64,000 nt of DNA from Actinoplanes teichomyceticus ATCC 31121 (GTDB lineage Bacteria; Actinomycetota; Actinomycetes; Mycobacteriales; Micromonosporaceae), in NCBI RefSeq assembly GCF_003711105.1, contig NZ_CP023865.1:2815001-2879000 (forward strand). The letters run 5' to 3'. Below, in pieces: positions 32,355 to 41,836 of the stretch. A program made the position numbers and the translations under genes. The notes under the pieces are model-generated. The model saw only the letters and a program-made list of their open reading frames with translations, ran no database searches and had not been told where the DNA came from. Position 1 is the first letter of the stretch. The number at the start of each line of letters is the position of its first letter.

Positions 32355-32442
32355 GAGGGACTCCGTGGGGTGTGGGCCGGATGTGTGGACAGCCCGGCGA
32401 CCGTGGCCACGGGGAAGCCACGGTCGCCGGGGGCTAATCAGC

Positions 32443-34023
32443 TCACCTGCTGGACACCTGCGATGCCGCAGGGGCGGGAGCGGGCGGTTTGGCCGCGGCG
32501 CGGCGGCGACCGGGCAGCACCAGGAGGGCGAACAGCCCGCCGATCAGGGTGCCGATCGCGGCCACGACGAAGCCGATGTGCAGACCGTCGGTGAACACCG
32601 GCGCGACCGCGTCGAGCACCGGGCCGCGCAGCTGCTGCGGCAGCCGTTCGATCACGGACAGGTCACCGGCGGACAGCGCCTCGACCGTCCCGCCCTGCCC
32701 GGCCGGGCCCAGCGAGACACCGCGCAGCGCGTCGGGCACCGCCGCGTCGAGGTGGCGCAGCAGCAGGGTTCCGGTGATCGCGACGCCGAAGACGCTGCCG
32801 ACCTGGCGGAAGGTGTTGGAGACACCGGACGCGGTGCCGGCCTGCTCGGGGCGGACCGAGGACAGCAGCGCCACGGTCGCCGGGGCGCCCACCAGGGACA
32901 CACCGGCACCGAGAAGCGCCAGCGCCCACCAGTAGGCGGCGAAGCTGGTGCCCGGTTCGAGCCGCGCGAGCTGCAGCAGGCCCGCCGCGCTCGCCACGGA
33001 ACCGATGACGATCGGCAGCTTCGGGCCGGTCTTGGCGGCGAGCACGCTGGCGACGTAGGAGAACACCATGATCGCCACGTTGAGCGCCAGGAAGCGTACG
33101 CCGGTGGCGGTGGTGGACAGCCCGTTGATCTGCTGCAGGTAGAGCGTGAGCAGGAAGATGCTGCCGTAGAGGCCGAACAGGCCGAGGAAGTTCACCGCGC
33201 CGGCGACGACCAGCACCGGGCTGCGGAACAGGTTCATCGGCAGCATCGGATCCGGCTGGCGCAGCTCCCAGGCGACGAAGGCGATCAGGGCGACGACCGC
33301 CACGGCGAAGGAGCTCAGGATCAGCGTGTCGCCCCAGCCGCGCGAGCTGGCCTCGATCAGGCCGTAGACGAGCGCGACCATGGCCAGTACGAACAGGACC
33401 TGGCCCACCACGTCGGCCCGGCGCCGGCCCGGTGCCCTGCTCTCGCCGAGCCGGCGGGCCAGCACCACGAAGGCGAGCACCCCGAACGGCACGTTCACCC
33501 AGAAGATCGCCGGCCAGCCGACGTTGTCCACCAGCAGGCCGCCGAGCACCGGGCCGGCGGCGAGCGCCAGGCCGCCGATGCCGGCCCAGATGCCGATCGC
33601 CCGGGCCCGGGCCGCCGGCTCCGGGAAGGTCACCGAGACCAGGGCCAGCGAGACCGGGATCATGACCGAGCCCGCGGCGCCCTGCAGGATGCGGGCCGCG
33701 AGCAGGAACTCGAAGTCCGGCGCCAGGGCGCAGAGTATGGAGGCGACCAGGAAGACCACCAGGCCACCCATGAAGATGCGCTTGCGGCCGAAGATGTCGC
33801 CGAGCGTGCCGGCGGTCAGCAGCAGACAGGCGACCGCGAGCGCGTAGGCGTCGATGATCCACTGCAACTGGGTGATGTCGGTCGACAGGTCACGCTGGAT
33901 CTCGGGGAGCGCCACGTTCACGATCGTGGAGTCGAGATACACCATGAAGATGCCGATGCAGATGAACGTCAGCAGGAGGCCGCGCCCGCTGGCTTCCGGG
34001 GCGCTTCGGCTGGAGTTGGTCAT
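32443..34023 (-). CDS. DHA2-family (EmrB/QacA-like) drug efflux transporter
   Basis: 526 residues with 14 predicted helices. Motifs: FMVYLDSTIVNVALPEIQRDL (motif D1), GTLGDIFGRKRIFMGGL (motif A), RILQGAAGSVMIPVSLALV and the motif C-like GIGGLALAAGPVLGGLLVDNVGWPAIFWVNVPFG. Proton-driven export of hydrophobic drugs is the family's role. GAGGAC precedes ATG 34023. A TetR gene is divergent with a palindrome between, the standard repressor/pump arrangement. Just outside the biosynthetic cluster; it could contribute resistance. Confidence 0.92.
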   Translation of the reverse strand: MTNSSRSAPEASGRGLLLTFICIGIFMVYLDSTIVNVALPEIQRDLSTDITQLQWIIDAYALAVACLLLTAGTLGDIFGRKRIFMGGLVVFLVASILCALAPDFEFLLAARILQGAAGSVMIPVSLALVSVTFPEPAARARAIGIWAGIGGLALAAGPVLGGLLVDNVGWPAIFWVNVPFGVLAFVVLARRLGESRAPGRRRADVVGQVLFVLAMVALVYGLIEASSRGWGDTLILSSFAVAVVALIAFVAWELRQPDPMLPMNLFRSPVLVVAGAVNFLGLFGLYGSIFLLTLYLQQINGLSTTATGVRFLALNVAIMVFSYVASVLAAKTGPKLPIVIGSVASAAGLLQLARLEPGTSFAAYWWALALLGAGVSLVGAPATVALLSSVRPEQAGTASGVSNTFRQVGSVFGVAITGTLLLRHLDAAVPDALRGVSLGPAGQGGTVEALSAGDLSVIERLPQQLRGPVLDAVAPVFTDGLHIGFVVAAIGTLIGGLFALLVLPGRRRAAAKPPAPAPAASQVSSR

Positions 34024-34103
34024 GTCGTCCTCGTGGTTGCGGGGAGCGGACAGTGCGGAAAGGTCCGGGGCGCCCCGGATCTCTGACGTCATACGGACCG
34101 TAT

Positions 34104-34122
34104 CTGACTGACCGTCAGTCAG
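34104..34122. promoter_or_regulatory. TetR operator between pump and repressor genes
   Basis: CTGACTGACCGTCAGTCAG: perfect 9-bp arms around a single central base, followed by further TCAGTCA sequence. It is placed to control both divergent genes. Confidence 0.8.
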
Positions 34123-34181
34123 TCAAATGACCCGTGGTCAGTCATGTAGGGTGGGGGCAGTCGGTGGTGGAGGAGTTGATC

Positions 34182-34811
34182 GTGACCCAGACCGTTTCCC
34201 GTGCCGGACGCAAACGAGTCGTCAAGACCCCCGAGGCGCGCCGCGCCGACATCATGCGCGCGGGCCTGGAGGTGTTCCGCTCCATCGGCTTCGCCGAGGC
34301 GACCATCGCCGACATCACCAGCGCCGCGGGCATGGGCAAGGGCAGCTTCTACCTCTACTTCGAGACCAAGGATCACGTCCTCGGCGCGCTGTGGGAGGAG
34401 TATGTCAACAAGTTCGTCGCCACCACCGAGGAGATCCTTGCGCGTGGGGGCGCCTGGTGGCCGACCATCGACGAGCTGCTCACCGCGCTGATCGACCACG
34501 CCGTGGAGCACGCCGAGCTGCACCGGCTGGTCTACGGCTCGGCCAACGCCAAGGCCCTCGAGCTGTGCCGGGCGTCCAACGCCCGGGTCATCGACCTGAT
34601 CTGCGAGTTCGTCACGCGCGGCGCCGCCGCCGGCGCGTTCCGGACCCGGCAGCCCGCATGGACGTTCCGGATGATCTACCACGCGGCCGACGGCCTGCTC
34701 GACGACCTGATCGCCGGTGGGGCGCCGCTGGACACCGCGGAGATCACCCGCAGCGTCCTGGAGCTGGCGCACCGCTCCCTCGGCGACGTGGTCGTGGTGC
34801 ACGGCGCGTGA
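34182..34811 (+). CDS. TetR-family repressor of the efflux pump
   Basis: 209 residues. Helix-turn-helix (about 15-65): RRADIMRAGLEVFRSIGFAEATIADITSAAGMGKGSFYLYFETKDHVL. The helical C-terminal ligand domain follows. I start at GTG 34182, six bases after GGAGGAG; longer in-frame starts run into the operator region. Divergent from the DHA2 pump. Confidence 0.92.
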   Translation: MTQTVSRAGRKRVVKTPEARRADIMRAGLEVFRSIGFAEATIADITSAAGMGKGSFYLYFETKDHVLGALWEEYVNKFVATTEEILARGGAWWPTIDELLTALIDHAVEHAELHRLVYGSANAKALELCRASNARVIDLICEFVTRGAAAGAFRTRQPAWTFRMIYHAADGLLDDLIAGGAPLDTAEITRSVLELAHRSLGDVVVVHGA

Positions 34812-34915
34812 GAGCGCGCCGCGCCGCGGCGACGTGGGCGGGGCTTGAGAGGGCGCCGTGGGCGGGGGCTCGAGAGCGCGCCGCGCCCGCGGCGACGGGG
34901 TTGTGGTGTGGCGGC

Positions 34916-34968
34916 GGACACGGCCACGGGCCGGCTCCCGGTGAGGGTGCCGGCCCGCGGCCGTGTCC
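34916..34968. terminator. Convergent hairpin between TetR and BP74-like genes
   Basis: 20-bp arms (34916-34935 and 34949-34968) with one mismatch and a 13-base loop. No T run. Likely ends transcription from both sides. Confidence 0.65.
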
Positions 34969-34980
34969 GGGCGCGGAGTC

Positions 34981-35421
34981 TCAGCCGCGCACGCGCTCCA
35001 TCTTCACGACCTTGCCGGCCCACGGGCAGAACCGCTCCGAGGTCCACCAGTCCTGGCCGACGTAGGACGGCAGGCCGTCGCACAGCTCGATGCTGATGGC
35101 GGCGAAGGTGACGTCGTTCGGGTCGAGGTGCCAGGTGTAGCCGGGGTTGTACGGCGACGTGGTGCGCACGATCCGGCCGTTGACGTGTTCGTTGCTCCGG
35201 CCGTACAGCACCTGGAACGCCTTGTCGATGTCGGCGCGCTCGACGAGCTGCACCCGGAACTGCTCGGTGCCGCCGGTCTCGCCGTCACCCGGGGTCTCGA
35301 AGGTGGCGACGTAGCCGCCCAGCGGCGCGGCACTGGTCGCGGCGGCGGGCGTGACCGCGGTCGCGAGCAGGCCGGCGGTGAGCGCCAGGGCGGACAGCGC
35401 GGTGGTCGTGGTGATACGCAA
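34981..35421 (-). CDS. Secreted BP74-related protein
   Basis: 146 residues with a Sec signal (ALSALALTAGLLATAVTPAAA) and a mature domain of about 115 residues: VATFETPG, QFRVQLVERADIDKAFQVL, HVNGRIVRTTSPYNPGYTWHLDPNDVTFA, ISIELCDGLPSYV and FCPWAGKVV. These match BP74-like beta-sandwich proteins; two Cys may pair. Function in bacteria is unknown. The start is TTG 35421 with GGGAG upstream. Confidence 0.75.
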   Translation of the reverse strand: MRITTTTALSALALTAGLLATAVTPAAATSAAPLGGYVATFETPGDGETGGTEQFRVQLVERADIDKAFQVLYGRSNEHVNGRIVRTTSPYNPGYTWHLDPNDVTFAAISIELCDGLPSYVGQDWWTSERFCPWAGKVVKMERVRG

Positions 35422-35697
35422 CTTGCTCTCCCAGGTCGTGGTTGAGGCGACGGCCGGGCTTGTGGCCCGGCCCGTTCAGCGAACCACACGACCTTCCGAA
35501 GTGGATCACGATGTCATTGTTGTTCATGCTTTCTTAAGTAGTATTGCCGGTTGACCTTCGTTTCTTAGGGTGAGCCGGATCGTCGGCCGTGGCGCCCCAC
35601 CGCCGCGCCGGCTGTCGCACATTTCGATTTGCGGGCGGGCGGGCACGCCGGGGTGGAAAGCTTCCTCGCGGCGGTTCGTGCCGGACAGGGGGGCGAC

Positions 35698-36285
35698 ATG
35701 GTCAGGATCGCGATTGTGGTCGGGAGCACCCGGCCGGGGCGTAACAGCGAGGCGGTGGCCGGGTGGGTGCACGAACAGGCGAGCAGGCGCGGCGACGCGC
35801 AGTTCGAGCTGGTCGACATCGCCACCTTCGATCTGCCGATTCTCGACGAGCCGGTGCCGCCGTCGATGGGTCAGTACAGCAAGGAGCACACCAAACGGTG
35901 GGCGGCCAAGATCGCCGAGTTCGACGGGTACGTGTTCGTCACCCCGGAGTACAACCACGGCCCGTCGGGCGCGCTGAAGAACGCGCTGGACTATCTGTAC
36001 GGCGAGTGGAACAACAAGGCGGCCGGATTCGTCTCCTACGGCTCGGCCGGCGGCACCAGGGCGGTGGAGCAGCTGCGACTGATCGCCGCGGAGCTGCAGA
36101 TGGCCACGGTGCGTTCACAGGTGGCGCTGTCGCTGTTCACCGACTTCGAGAACTTCAGCACCTTCCGTCCCACCGCCAACCACGACGCGGCGATGAACAC
36201 GATGTTCGAGCAGCTCGTCTCGTGGAGCACGGCGATGAAGACGGTGCGTGAGCAGAGCCAGATCGCCGCGGCCTACCAGTCCTGA
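35698..36285 (+). CDS. NADPH-dependent FMN reductase (flavodoxin-like fold)
   Basis: 195 residues. FMN phosphate loop IAIVVGSTRPGRNSEAVAGWV and isoalloxazine-site YVFVTPEYNHGPSGALKNALDYL, the signature of the FMN_red/azoreductase family, then FVSYGSAGGTRAVEQLR. A soluble quinone or chromate-type reductase is likely. ATG 35698 follows CAGGGGGG. Convergent with the Imm53 gene seven bases downstream. Confidence 0.92.
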   Translation: MVRIAIVVGSTRPGRNSEAVAGWVHEQASRRGDAQFELVDIATFDLPILDEPVPPSMGQYSKEHTKRWAAKIAEFDGYVFVTPEYNHGPSGALKNALDYLYGEWNNKAAGFVSYGSAGGTRAVEQLRLIAAELQMATVRSQVALSLFTDFENFSTFRPTANHDAAMNTMFEQLVSWSTAMKTVREQSQIAAAYQS

Positions 36286-36292
36286 CGGCGGG

Positions 36293-36640
36293 TCAGGGGT
36301 GTCGTCCAGCGGCGTCGTGCTGGGCCGCCCACAGCCGGAACCGAGGTATCGCCTCACCGAGGTTGAGCGGCCCGCAGGCCACCTCGAAGCGGCCGTCGTC
36401 GACGCCGGACATGAGCCAGTCGTGCTCGCTACGGTGCACCTGGTGGCCCGCGAAGGTGAGGCCGTGCAGGGCGGTTCCCCGCAGGTCCACCGTCAGCGAC
36501 CATCCGGGATGGTCCAGCGTCTCGATCGACACGCCGGACTCGTGCTCCCAGTTCCCGTCGCACGGGGCGGCGTACCAGCCCTGCAGCCACGTCAACGGGT
36601 CGGGGTGATGGGCGTAGGGGCGCGGCTCCGGATCCGTCAT
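36293..36640 (-). CDS. Imm53-family immunity protein, no toxin nearby
   Basis: 115 residues. Core pattern WLQGWYAAPCDGNWEHESGVSIETLDHPGWSLTVDL then EHDWLMSGVDDGRFEVACGPLNL and FRLWAAQH, the signature of Imm53, which protects against polymorphic toxins. No toxin, WXG100 or secretion gene is seen within this window, so it is an orphan antidote or part of a remnant. Start ATG 36640 is by family length; the frame is open upstream. Confidence 0.8.
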   Translation of the reverse strand: MTDPEPRPYAHHPDPLTWLQGWYAAPCDGNWEHESGVSIETLDHPGWSLTVDLRGTALHGLTFAGHQVHRSEHDWLMSGVDDGRFEVACGPLNLGEAIPRFRLWAAQHDAAGRHP

Positions 36641-36792
36641 CCGATCATGATGCGCGAGTTGCCGGCGCTTCTCGTCCGCCGCGCCGCCGGTCCGGCCCGT
36701 GTCGCGCCGCACGGCGTGCCCGCGCCCGGTCCGGCCGGGCCGGGTCCGCGGTGGAGGTGCCGCCCGGGTCAGGGGTGGAGGCGCCGCCCGGG

Positions 36793-38718
36793 TCAGCGGT
36801 AGAGGCGCAGGTCGGCGATGCTCCACCAGTTGGCGGCGGCCGCGGTCGTGGTGACCCGCAGGTGGCGCGCGCGGGTGCGTGGCAGGTCCACGGTGGTGAG
36901 CTGGCCGGTCCCGGCGCCCGCGGCCAGCGTGTGCCAGTGGGTGCCGTCGAGGCTGCCGGTCAGTCGCCAGCCGCGGGCGTAGTCGCCCAGGTTCGCGCCG
37001 CTGTCGATCGCCACCCGCCGGAACGACGTCGCGGCGCCCAGATCGACCTGCAGGTACTGACCGGGTCGCTGGGCCTGGCCGCTGCTGAAGCGGGTGGTGG
37101 CATCGTCGTCCAGGGCGGCTGCCGGGGTCTCGCCGGCCGGTGCCGCGGTGGCCGTCGCGCCGGTCAGCGGCACCCGGTGCAGGCGCGACTCCAACGCCGG
37201 GTGGCGGGGCCAGGTGAAGGTGGCCAGCGCGCCGCCCGGCAGGGTGTACTCGAACGACCGGTCACCCACGGCCACCGCGAAGGTCCGCGGGTCGTCGTTC
37301 TGGTTGTGCACCACCAGCGCGGTCGAGCCGTCCGGGTTGCGGAAGGCGACGTCCATGATCTGGCCGTTCCAGCCGGTGGTGCCGAACGATGTGCTGGCCA
37401 CCCGTACGGCGCCGGGCGGCACGAACTTCGCCAGGTGCCCGATGGTGTAGTACTCGGCGTTGGTCGTCACGGCGCCGTCCGGCTGGACGGTGACCAGGCC
37501 GGTGCAGGTGTCGCAGCCACCCAGGTGCGGCCCGCCGGTGTCGTTCAGCGCGATGTTCCAGTTGACCACCGAGCGGGCCCAGCTGCGGGTGGCGCCGATG
37601 GCGGCCGTACGGGCGTGCCAGACCAGGGTGTCGCGGAAGAACTTGGCCGGGGGATCGTCCGGGCCGTGCGAGCCGGAGCATTCGGTGAACCAGATCCCTT
37701 TGTCCGGGAACGCGTCGTGCAGCGCCGTCTGCGCCGCGGGATCCCCGGCGTAGCAGTGGTACGCGGTGCCGGCGATCCACCGGGCGGCCGGGCCGGTCAG
37801 CAGCTCGTACGGATAATCGGTCTCCGGGTTCTCGCCCGGCGGCGTGTTGGCGACGTCGCCCGGGTGGGTGCTCCAGTTGTGGTCGTAGCCGAGGATCCTG
37901 GTGCGCGGGCTCGCCGCGCGCAGCAACGGGCCCAGCGCTTCGATCACCTTCGCCTGCTGGCGCACCGGCATGTCGGTGCCGGGATAACCGGACGGCGTGC
38001 GGTTCTGTGGCTCGTTCTGCACCGACAGGTAGTCGATCGGGACGCCGGCCCGGGCGTACGCCGTGACGAATGCGACCAGATAGCGGGCGTACGCGTCATA
38101 GATCGCCGGGTCGTCCCGCAGCCGGCCACCGATCAGTGATCCGGTCGTCTTCATCCAGGCCGGTGGGCTCCACGGCGTCGCCATCACGGTCAGTCGCGGG
38201 TTGATCCGGCGGGCCTCGCGCAGCAGGGGGAGGATACGGGCCTCGTCGTGGCGGATGCTGAACCTGCGCAGCGCGAAGTCGCTCTGCCCGGCCGGCACGT
38301 CGTCATAGGTGTGGTGCCGGTCGGCCGCGGTGAAGTCCGACGAGCCGACCGGCTGGCGCAGGAAGCTCACGCCGATGCCGTGGCGCGGATCGAACAGCGC
38401 GCGCAGGGTCCGCTCCCGCACGGCGGGGCTCAGGCCGGACAGCACCGCGGTCGAGGAGTCGGTGATCGACGCGCCGAAGCCGTCCATCCGCTGGTAGGAC
38501 CGGCCGGGGTCGACCACGATGGTCGGCGCGGCCGAGTGCCGCCCGAACGTGACCGGCGCGCGCTGGTGCAGCAGCTCCGAGCGGTCCACCGTGGTGACCC
38601 AGACCCGCGCCCGCGGCGGGGCGTCGGACCGGTGGGCGGAGGCGCTGTCGGCGGCCCCGGTCAGGCCGAGCGTGGTCGCCAGGACGGTGATCCCGAGCCC
38701 GGAACCGAGCCTGCTCAT
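36793..38718 (-). CDS. Secreted GH30 glycoside hydrolase with C-terminal CBM32-like domain
   Basis: 641 residues. Signal peptide (about 1-29), then GH30 beta/alpha barrel with attached beta domain (about 40-510): YQRMDGFGASITDSSTAVL, MATPWSPPAWMK, acid/base Glu in YLSVQNEPQNRT, nucleophile Glu in GIWFTECSG, and VVNWNIALNDTGGP. A discoidin-like CBM (about 515-641) ends in NWWSIADLRLY. Family activities include glucosylceramidase and endo-beta-1,6-glucanase; fungal glucan attack is plausible. GGAGG precedes ATG 38718. Confidence 0.9.
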   Translation of the reverse strand: MSRLGSGLGITVLATTLGLTGAADSASAHRSDAPPRARVWVTTVDRSELLHQRAPVTFGRHSAAPTIVVDPGRSYQRMDGFGASITDSSTAVLSGLSPAVRERTLRALFDPRHGIGVSFLRQPVGSSDFTAADRHHTYDDVPAGQSDFALRRFSIRHDEARILPLLREARRINPRLTVMATPWSPPAWMKTTGSLIGGRLRDDPAIYDAYARYLVAFVTAYARAGVPIDYLSVQNEPQNRTPSGYPGTDMPVRQQAKVIEALGPLLRAASPRTRILGYDHNWSTHPGDVANTPPGENPETDYPYELLTGPAARWIAGTAYHCYAGDPAAQTALHDAFPDKGIWFTECSGSHGPDDPPAKFFRDTLVWHARTAAIGATRSWARSVVNWNIALNDTGGPHLGGCDTCTGLVTVQPDGAVTTNAEYYTIGHLAKFVPPGAVRVASTSFGTTGWNGQIMDVAFRNPDGSTALVVHNQNDDPRTFAVAVGDRSFEYTLPGGALATFTWPRHPALESRLHRVPLTGATATAAPAGETPAAALDDDATTRFSSGQAQRPGQYLQVDLGAATSFRRVAIDSGANLGDYARGWRLTGSLDGTHWHTLAAGAGTGQLTTVDLPRTRARHLRVTTTAAAANWWSIADLRLYR

Positions 38719-38888
38719 CGTGCCTCCACCGGTCGATGCCTGTAACAAATGAAACAGCGGAACGCCGTTCCTCAGGCAGCGAAACATGCCCGGAAAAGCC
38801 GTGTCAACAGAGGATTGCCGCATCGACGAGCGGCCTGTTTGTTTCATGGTGTTCCAGGTCGGGCCCGGCGCTGACGGTGCGCCGCCCA

Positions 38889-39155
38889 TCAGGCGTAACG
38901 CTTCTCCGCCCGGGCCCGCGCCTTCGCCGCCTCCACCTCGCGGTCCTTCGGCGGCGCGCTGGTGACCAGCCCGTCCAGCAACTGCTGAGTGGCCGCGGCG
39001 ACCGCCGCCACCGCGGCGTCGAAGACCGCCCGGTTGGCCTGCGACGGGCGGGCCGCGCCGGCCACCTTGCGGACGTACTGCAGAGCGGCGGCGTGCACCT
39101 CCTCGGCGGTGGCGGGCGGCTGGAAATTGTGCAACTGGTGAATGTTGCGGCACAC
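38889..39155 (-). CDS. DUF2277-family protein
   Basis: 88 residues matching the family closely: CRNIHQLHNFQPPATAEEV, AALQYVRKVAGAARPSQAN, AVAAATQQLLDGLVTSAPPKD, then a charged tail. Function unknown. The start is GTG 39155 with AAGGAG six bases upstream, placing Cys at position 2 as is typical. Confidence 0.88.
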   Translation of the reverse strand: MCRNIHQLHNFQPPATAEEVHAAALQYVRKVAGAARPSQANRAVFDAAVAAVAAATQQLLDGLVTSAPPKDREVEAAKARARAEKRYA

Positions 39156-39685
39156 GTCGGTCTCCTTCGCGGGGGCCGTACATTGTCGGGAATCCATGCC
39201 ATACTCGGCCATCCGGCGCTGATCGGATAGCCGTACCCGCAGCCGGTCACTCTCGCTGCCGGGAGCGGCGCGGCCGTGGAACGCGGGGTGGACAGGTGAC
39301 TGCGGACGGCACTGACGGCGGGCGCGTGTCTCGCCGCAGCGGTCCAGGTACCTCCCCCATTCTTGCCGCGATCCGCCGGATGTGCCGTCTCCGATGTGAT
39401 CGTGGCGTCCGCCGCCGGCTACGCCGCCTGGCACGACCGGCGGCGGGCCCGGCAGCCCCGCGACGGGCGGTCACTCCGGGCCGGGTACGCCCTCGGCGCC
39501 GCCGCGTGCGCCTGCGGGGGCGCCGCCCATCTGCTCATGCTGGCCGGGGGCCGTCCGCACCGGATCCCCACCACCCCGGCGCCCTGCATCTCCACGGCCG
39601 CCGCGGCGCCGGTGCCGGTCCGTGACGGTTGTCGGCGGGCGCCGCGCGGCCCGGGGACGCCGGTGCGGCCTTCTAAGCTTGCGGC
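39156..39685. other. Intergenic region with doubtful small frame
   Basis: 530 bases between divergent genes. A plus-strand frame from 39363 has a plausible short hydrophobic stretch (AGYALGAAACACGGAAHLLMLAGG) but no ribosome site and runs into the next gene out of frame. I do not call it. Otherwise it should contain both promoters; none is clear by eye. Confidence 0.4.
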
Positions 39686-40078
39686 ATGGGCGCGCACTGG
39701 TACGAGTCCGCCATCGACCGGCAGCTCCGCGAGGCCACCGAGCGCGGCGAGTTCGAGAACCTGCCGGGCGCCGGCCGGCCGCTGCGCGGTTACGGCGAGG
39801 AGTACGACGAGGACTGGTGGGTCAAGGACTGGCTGCGCCGGGAGGGGGCGACCGCCGGGGTGATCCCGCCGACCCTGGCGCTGCGCCGGGCCGCCGAGGA
39901 TCTGGAGACCATGATCGACCGGCTGCGCACCGAGCCGGAGGTCCGCGAGCACGTGGCGCAGCTGAACGCGCGGATCGATCGGGCCCGGCGCGGTCACCTG
40001 GACGGCCCGCCGGTGGTCCTGCCGCGGTTCGACGCCGACGCGGTCGTCGCCGCCTGGCGGCAGCGCCGGATCACCTGA
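39686..40078 (+). CDS. DnaJC28-like (DUF1992) protein
   Basis: 130 residues: YESAIDRQLREATERGEFENLPGAGRPL is the DUF1992 hallmark, followed by KDWLRREGATAGVIPPTLALRR and a helical tail. The family is named for homology to a DnaJ-family mammalian protein but this bacterial form has no J domain; function unknown. Starts at ATG 39686. Confidence 0.9.
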   Translation: MGAHWYESAIDRQLREATERGEFENLPGAGRPLRGYGEEYDEDWWVKDWLRREGATAGVIPPTLALRRAAEDLETMIDRLRTEPEVREHVAQLNARIDRARRGHLDGPPVVLPRFDADAVVAAWRQRRIT

Positions 40079-40119
40079 ACGGCGGCGGCCCCGCGCTCGC
40101 CGGCCGACGGCGCCGGCGG

Positions 40120-41757
40120 TCAGCTCTCGGTGACCTGCAGCGGCTTGGCGGTCAGCGTGTCACAGCTGACGTACGCCAGGTCGATCGTCACGTCGGTGAA
40201 CAGCAGCCACGGCAGTGTCAGCGGCGGCGGCTGCTCCGGGGTGAACGTCACCGGGATCAGGCCGAACAGCTTGCCGGTGAACTTCGGGGTGTAGAACTTG
40301 ACGTTCCCCTCGGTGATCAGCTCCCTGCTCTTGATCACGGTGGTGGCGTCGCCGGGCTCGTCGATGGTCAGGCTGAACGGGGTGTTGACCGCCTTGGACA
40401 TGTTGAACTGCAGCGACTTGACCGGCCCGTCGGCGGTCGGCACGTCGGCCACGCCCTCGTAGGTCGAGTCGTACATGTTCAGCGCGGCCACCTTCATGAT
40501 CCCGGGCCGGATCGCCGACTGCGGGACCGCGCCCTCGGCGACAAGCCCGCGCTGGCGCGGCCCGAGGCACGGGATGACGTCCGGATCGGCCGACGCCGAC
40601 ACCGACGCCGACACCGCGGGGGATGCGCCGGTGGTGCGGACCGGCGCGCTGCTCGGGACGCCGGTGGCGCCGGTGGCGCCGGTCGCCGGGGTGGTGGTGG
40701 TCGCGGTGGGGGTCGGTGCCGCGGTGGGCGTTGAGCTCGTCGCCGACGCCGACGGCGACGCGCTCGGAGCCGGCGACTCCTGGTCGTCGCCGATGCCGAG
40801 CAGGTTGCCGACGCCGTCGACCACGTCCTGGAGGCCGTCGAGGACCGGGTTGCCGTCCCCCGTCTCGGCGGGCGTCGATGCCGAGGCCGGGGCGGACGGC
40901 GTGCTGGCGCCGTCCTCGGCCGGGTCGGCCGGGGTGGTGGTGCGCCTGCCGGTCGGCTCGACGGTGCGCGTGGTCCCGGGCCTGGCGGTGCTCTTCGCCG
41001 AGGTCCGGGTGGACGCCGACGGGGTGGCGCTGATCGAGATCGACGGCAGGCCCGCCGGACAGTCCTCGGCGCTGGCCGGCATCCGGCTGCCGATCAGCAC
41101 GACGCCGCCCACGAGGGCCGGCACCACGATGATCGCCAGCGCCTTGCGGTGGAGACTCCGGCCGGGGCCGGGCAGCTCGTCGCGCGGCCGGTCGAAGCCG
41201 GGCAGGATGCTGGGGTCGCTCTGCGCCGGGCCGTGCGCCGGGGCGGGCTCCGGACGGTCGTCGTGCCCGGCGGCCACCGGCTCGGTCGGGCTGTCGTGGC
41301 GCGTGTCGTCGTCGGCGGACGGCGGGGTCCGGTCGCCGGCCGGGCCGGTGCCGTCCAGCGGGCCCTGCAGGTTCGCGTCGGGCCGGTCGCCGGGGGCGGG
41401 GGACCAGGACACCGCGAGCGCGCCGCCGATGATGCCGAACAGCATGCCGAGGAACCAGCCACCGAAGTTCAGGCCGATGAACGAGTAGAGCGCGGTCAGC
41501 AGGCCGACGATGCCGTAGAACATCCGTTGAGCCGGGGTGAACCAGACCAGGACCCCGCAGAGGATCATGAGGACCGGCAGCACGTACGACAGGAAGCCCT
41601 GCGGTCCGATGTGGATATCCAGCTTCATGTCGCTGATCAGGGACATGTTGGCACTGAGGAACAGGAACAGACCGGACAGCAGGAGGAACAGACCGCCCCA
41701 GAACGGCCGGCCCCGCCGCCACCGGCGGAATCTGCTGCCGAATTCGTCCGTCGTCAC
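40120..41757 (-). CDS. DUF6114-type membrane protein with Ser/Thr/Pro linker
   Basis: 545 residues. Three to four N-terminal helices (about 20-125; FWGGLFLLLSGLFLFLSANMSL, PVLMILCGVLVWFTP, IVGLLTALYSFIGLNFGGWFLGMLFGIIGGAL), a Pro/Asp-rich segment, another helix near 205 and a long Ser/Thr/Pro/Ala linker (about 235-390). A C-terminal domain follows (VAALNMYDSTYEG to the end) that looks related to the DUF6230 protein upstream. GGAGGAC precedes GTG 41757. Function unknown; probably an envelope partner of the DUF6230 protein, 79 bases upstream in the same direction. Confidence 0.78.
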   Translation of the reverse strand: MTTDEFGSRFRRWRRGRPFWGGLFLLLSGLFLFLSANMSLISDMKLDIHIGPQGFLSYVLPVLMILCGVLVWFTPAQRMFYGIVGLLTALYSFIGLNFGGWFLGMLFGIIGGALAVSWSPAPGDRPDANLQGPLDGTGPAGDRTPPSADDDTRHDSPTEPVAAGHDDRPEPAPAHGPAQSDPSILPGFDRPRDELPGPGRSLHRKALAIIVVPALVGGVVLIGSRMPASAEDCPAGLPSISISATPSASTRTSAKSTARPGTTRTVEPTGRRTTTPADPAEDGASTPSAPASASTPAETGDGNPVLDGLQDVVDGVGNLLGIGDDQESPAPSASPSASATSSTPTAAPTPTATTTTPATGATGATGVPSSAPVRTTGASPAVSASVSASADPDVIPCLGPRQRGLVAEGAVPQSAIRPGIMKVAALNMYDSTYEGVADVPTADGPVKSLQFNMSKAVNTPFSLTIDEPGDATTVIKSRELITEGNVKFYTPKFTGKLFGLIPVTFTPEQPPPLTLPWLLFTDVTIDLAYVSCDTLTAKPLQVTES

Positions 41758-41836
41758 TCGTCCTCCAGTGTTTCTTCACGCGTTCCGCAACGGGCGGGGC
41801 TCGCGGAATGCTCCACGAGCCCCAGGTGAGACCAGG

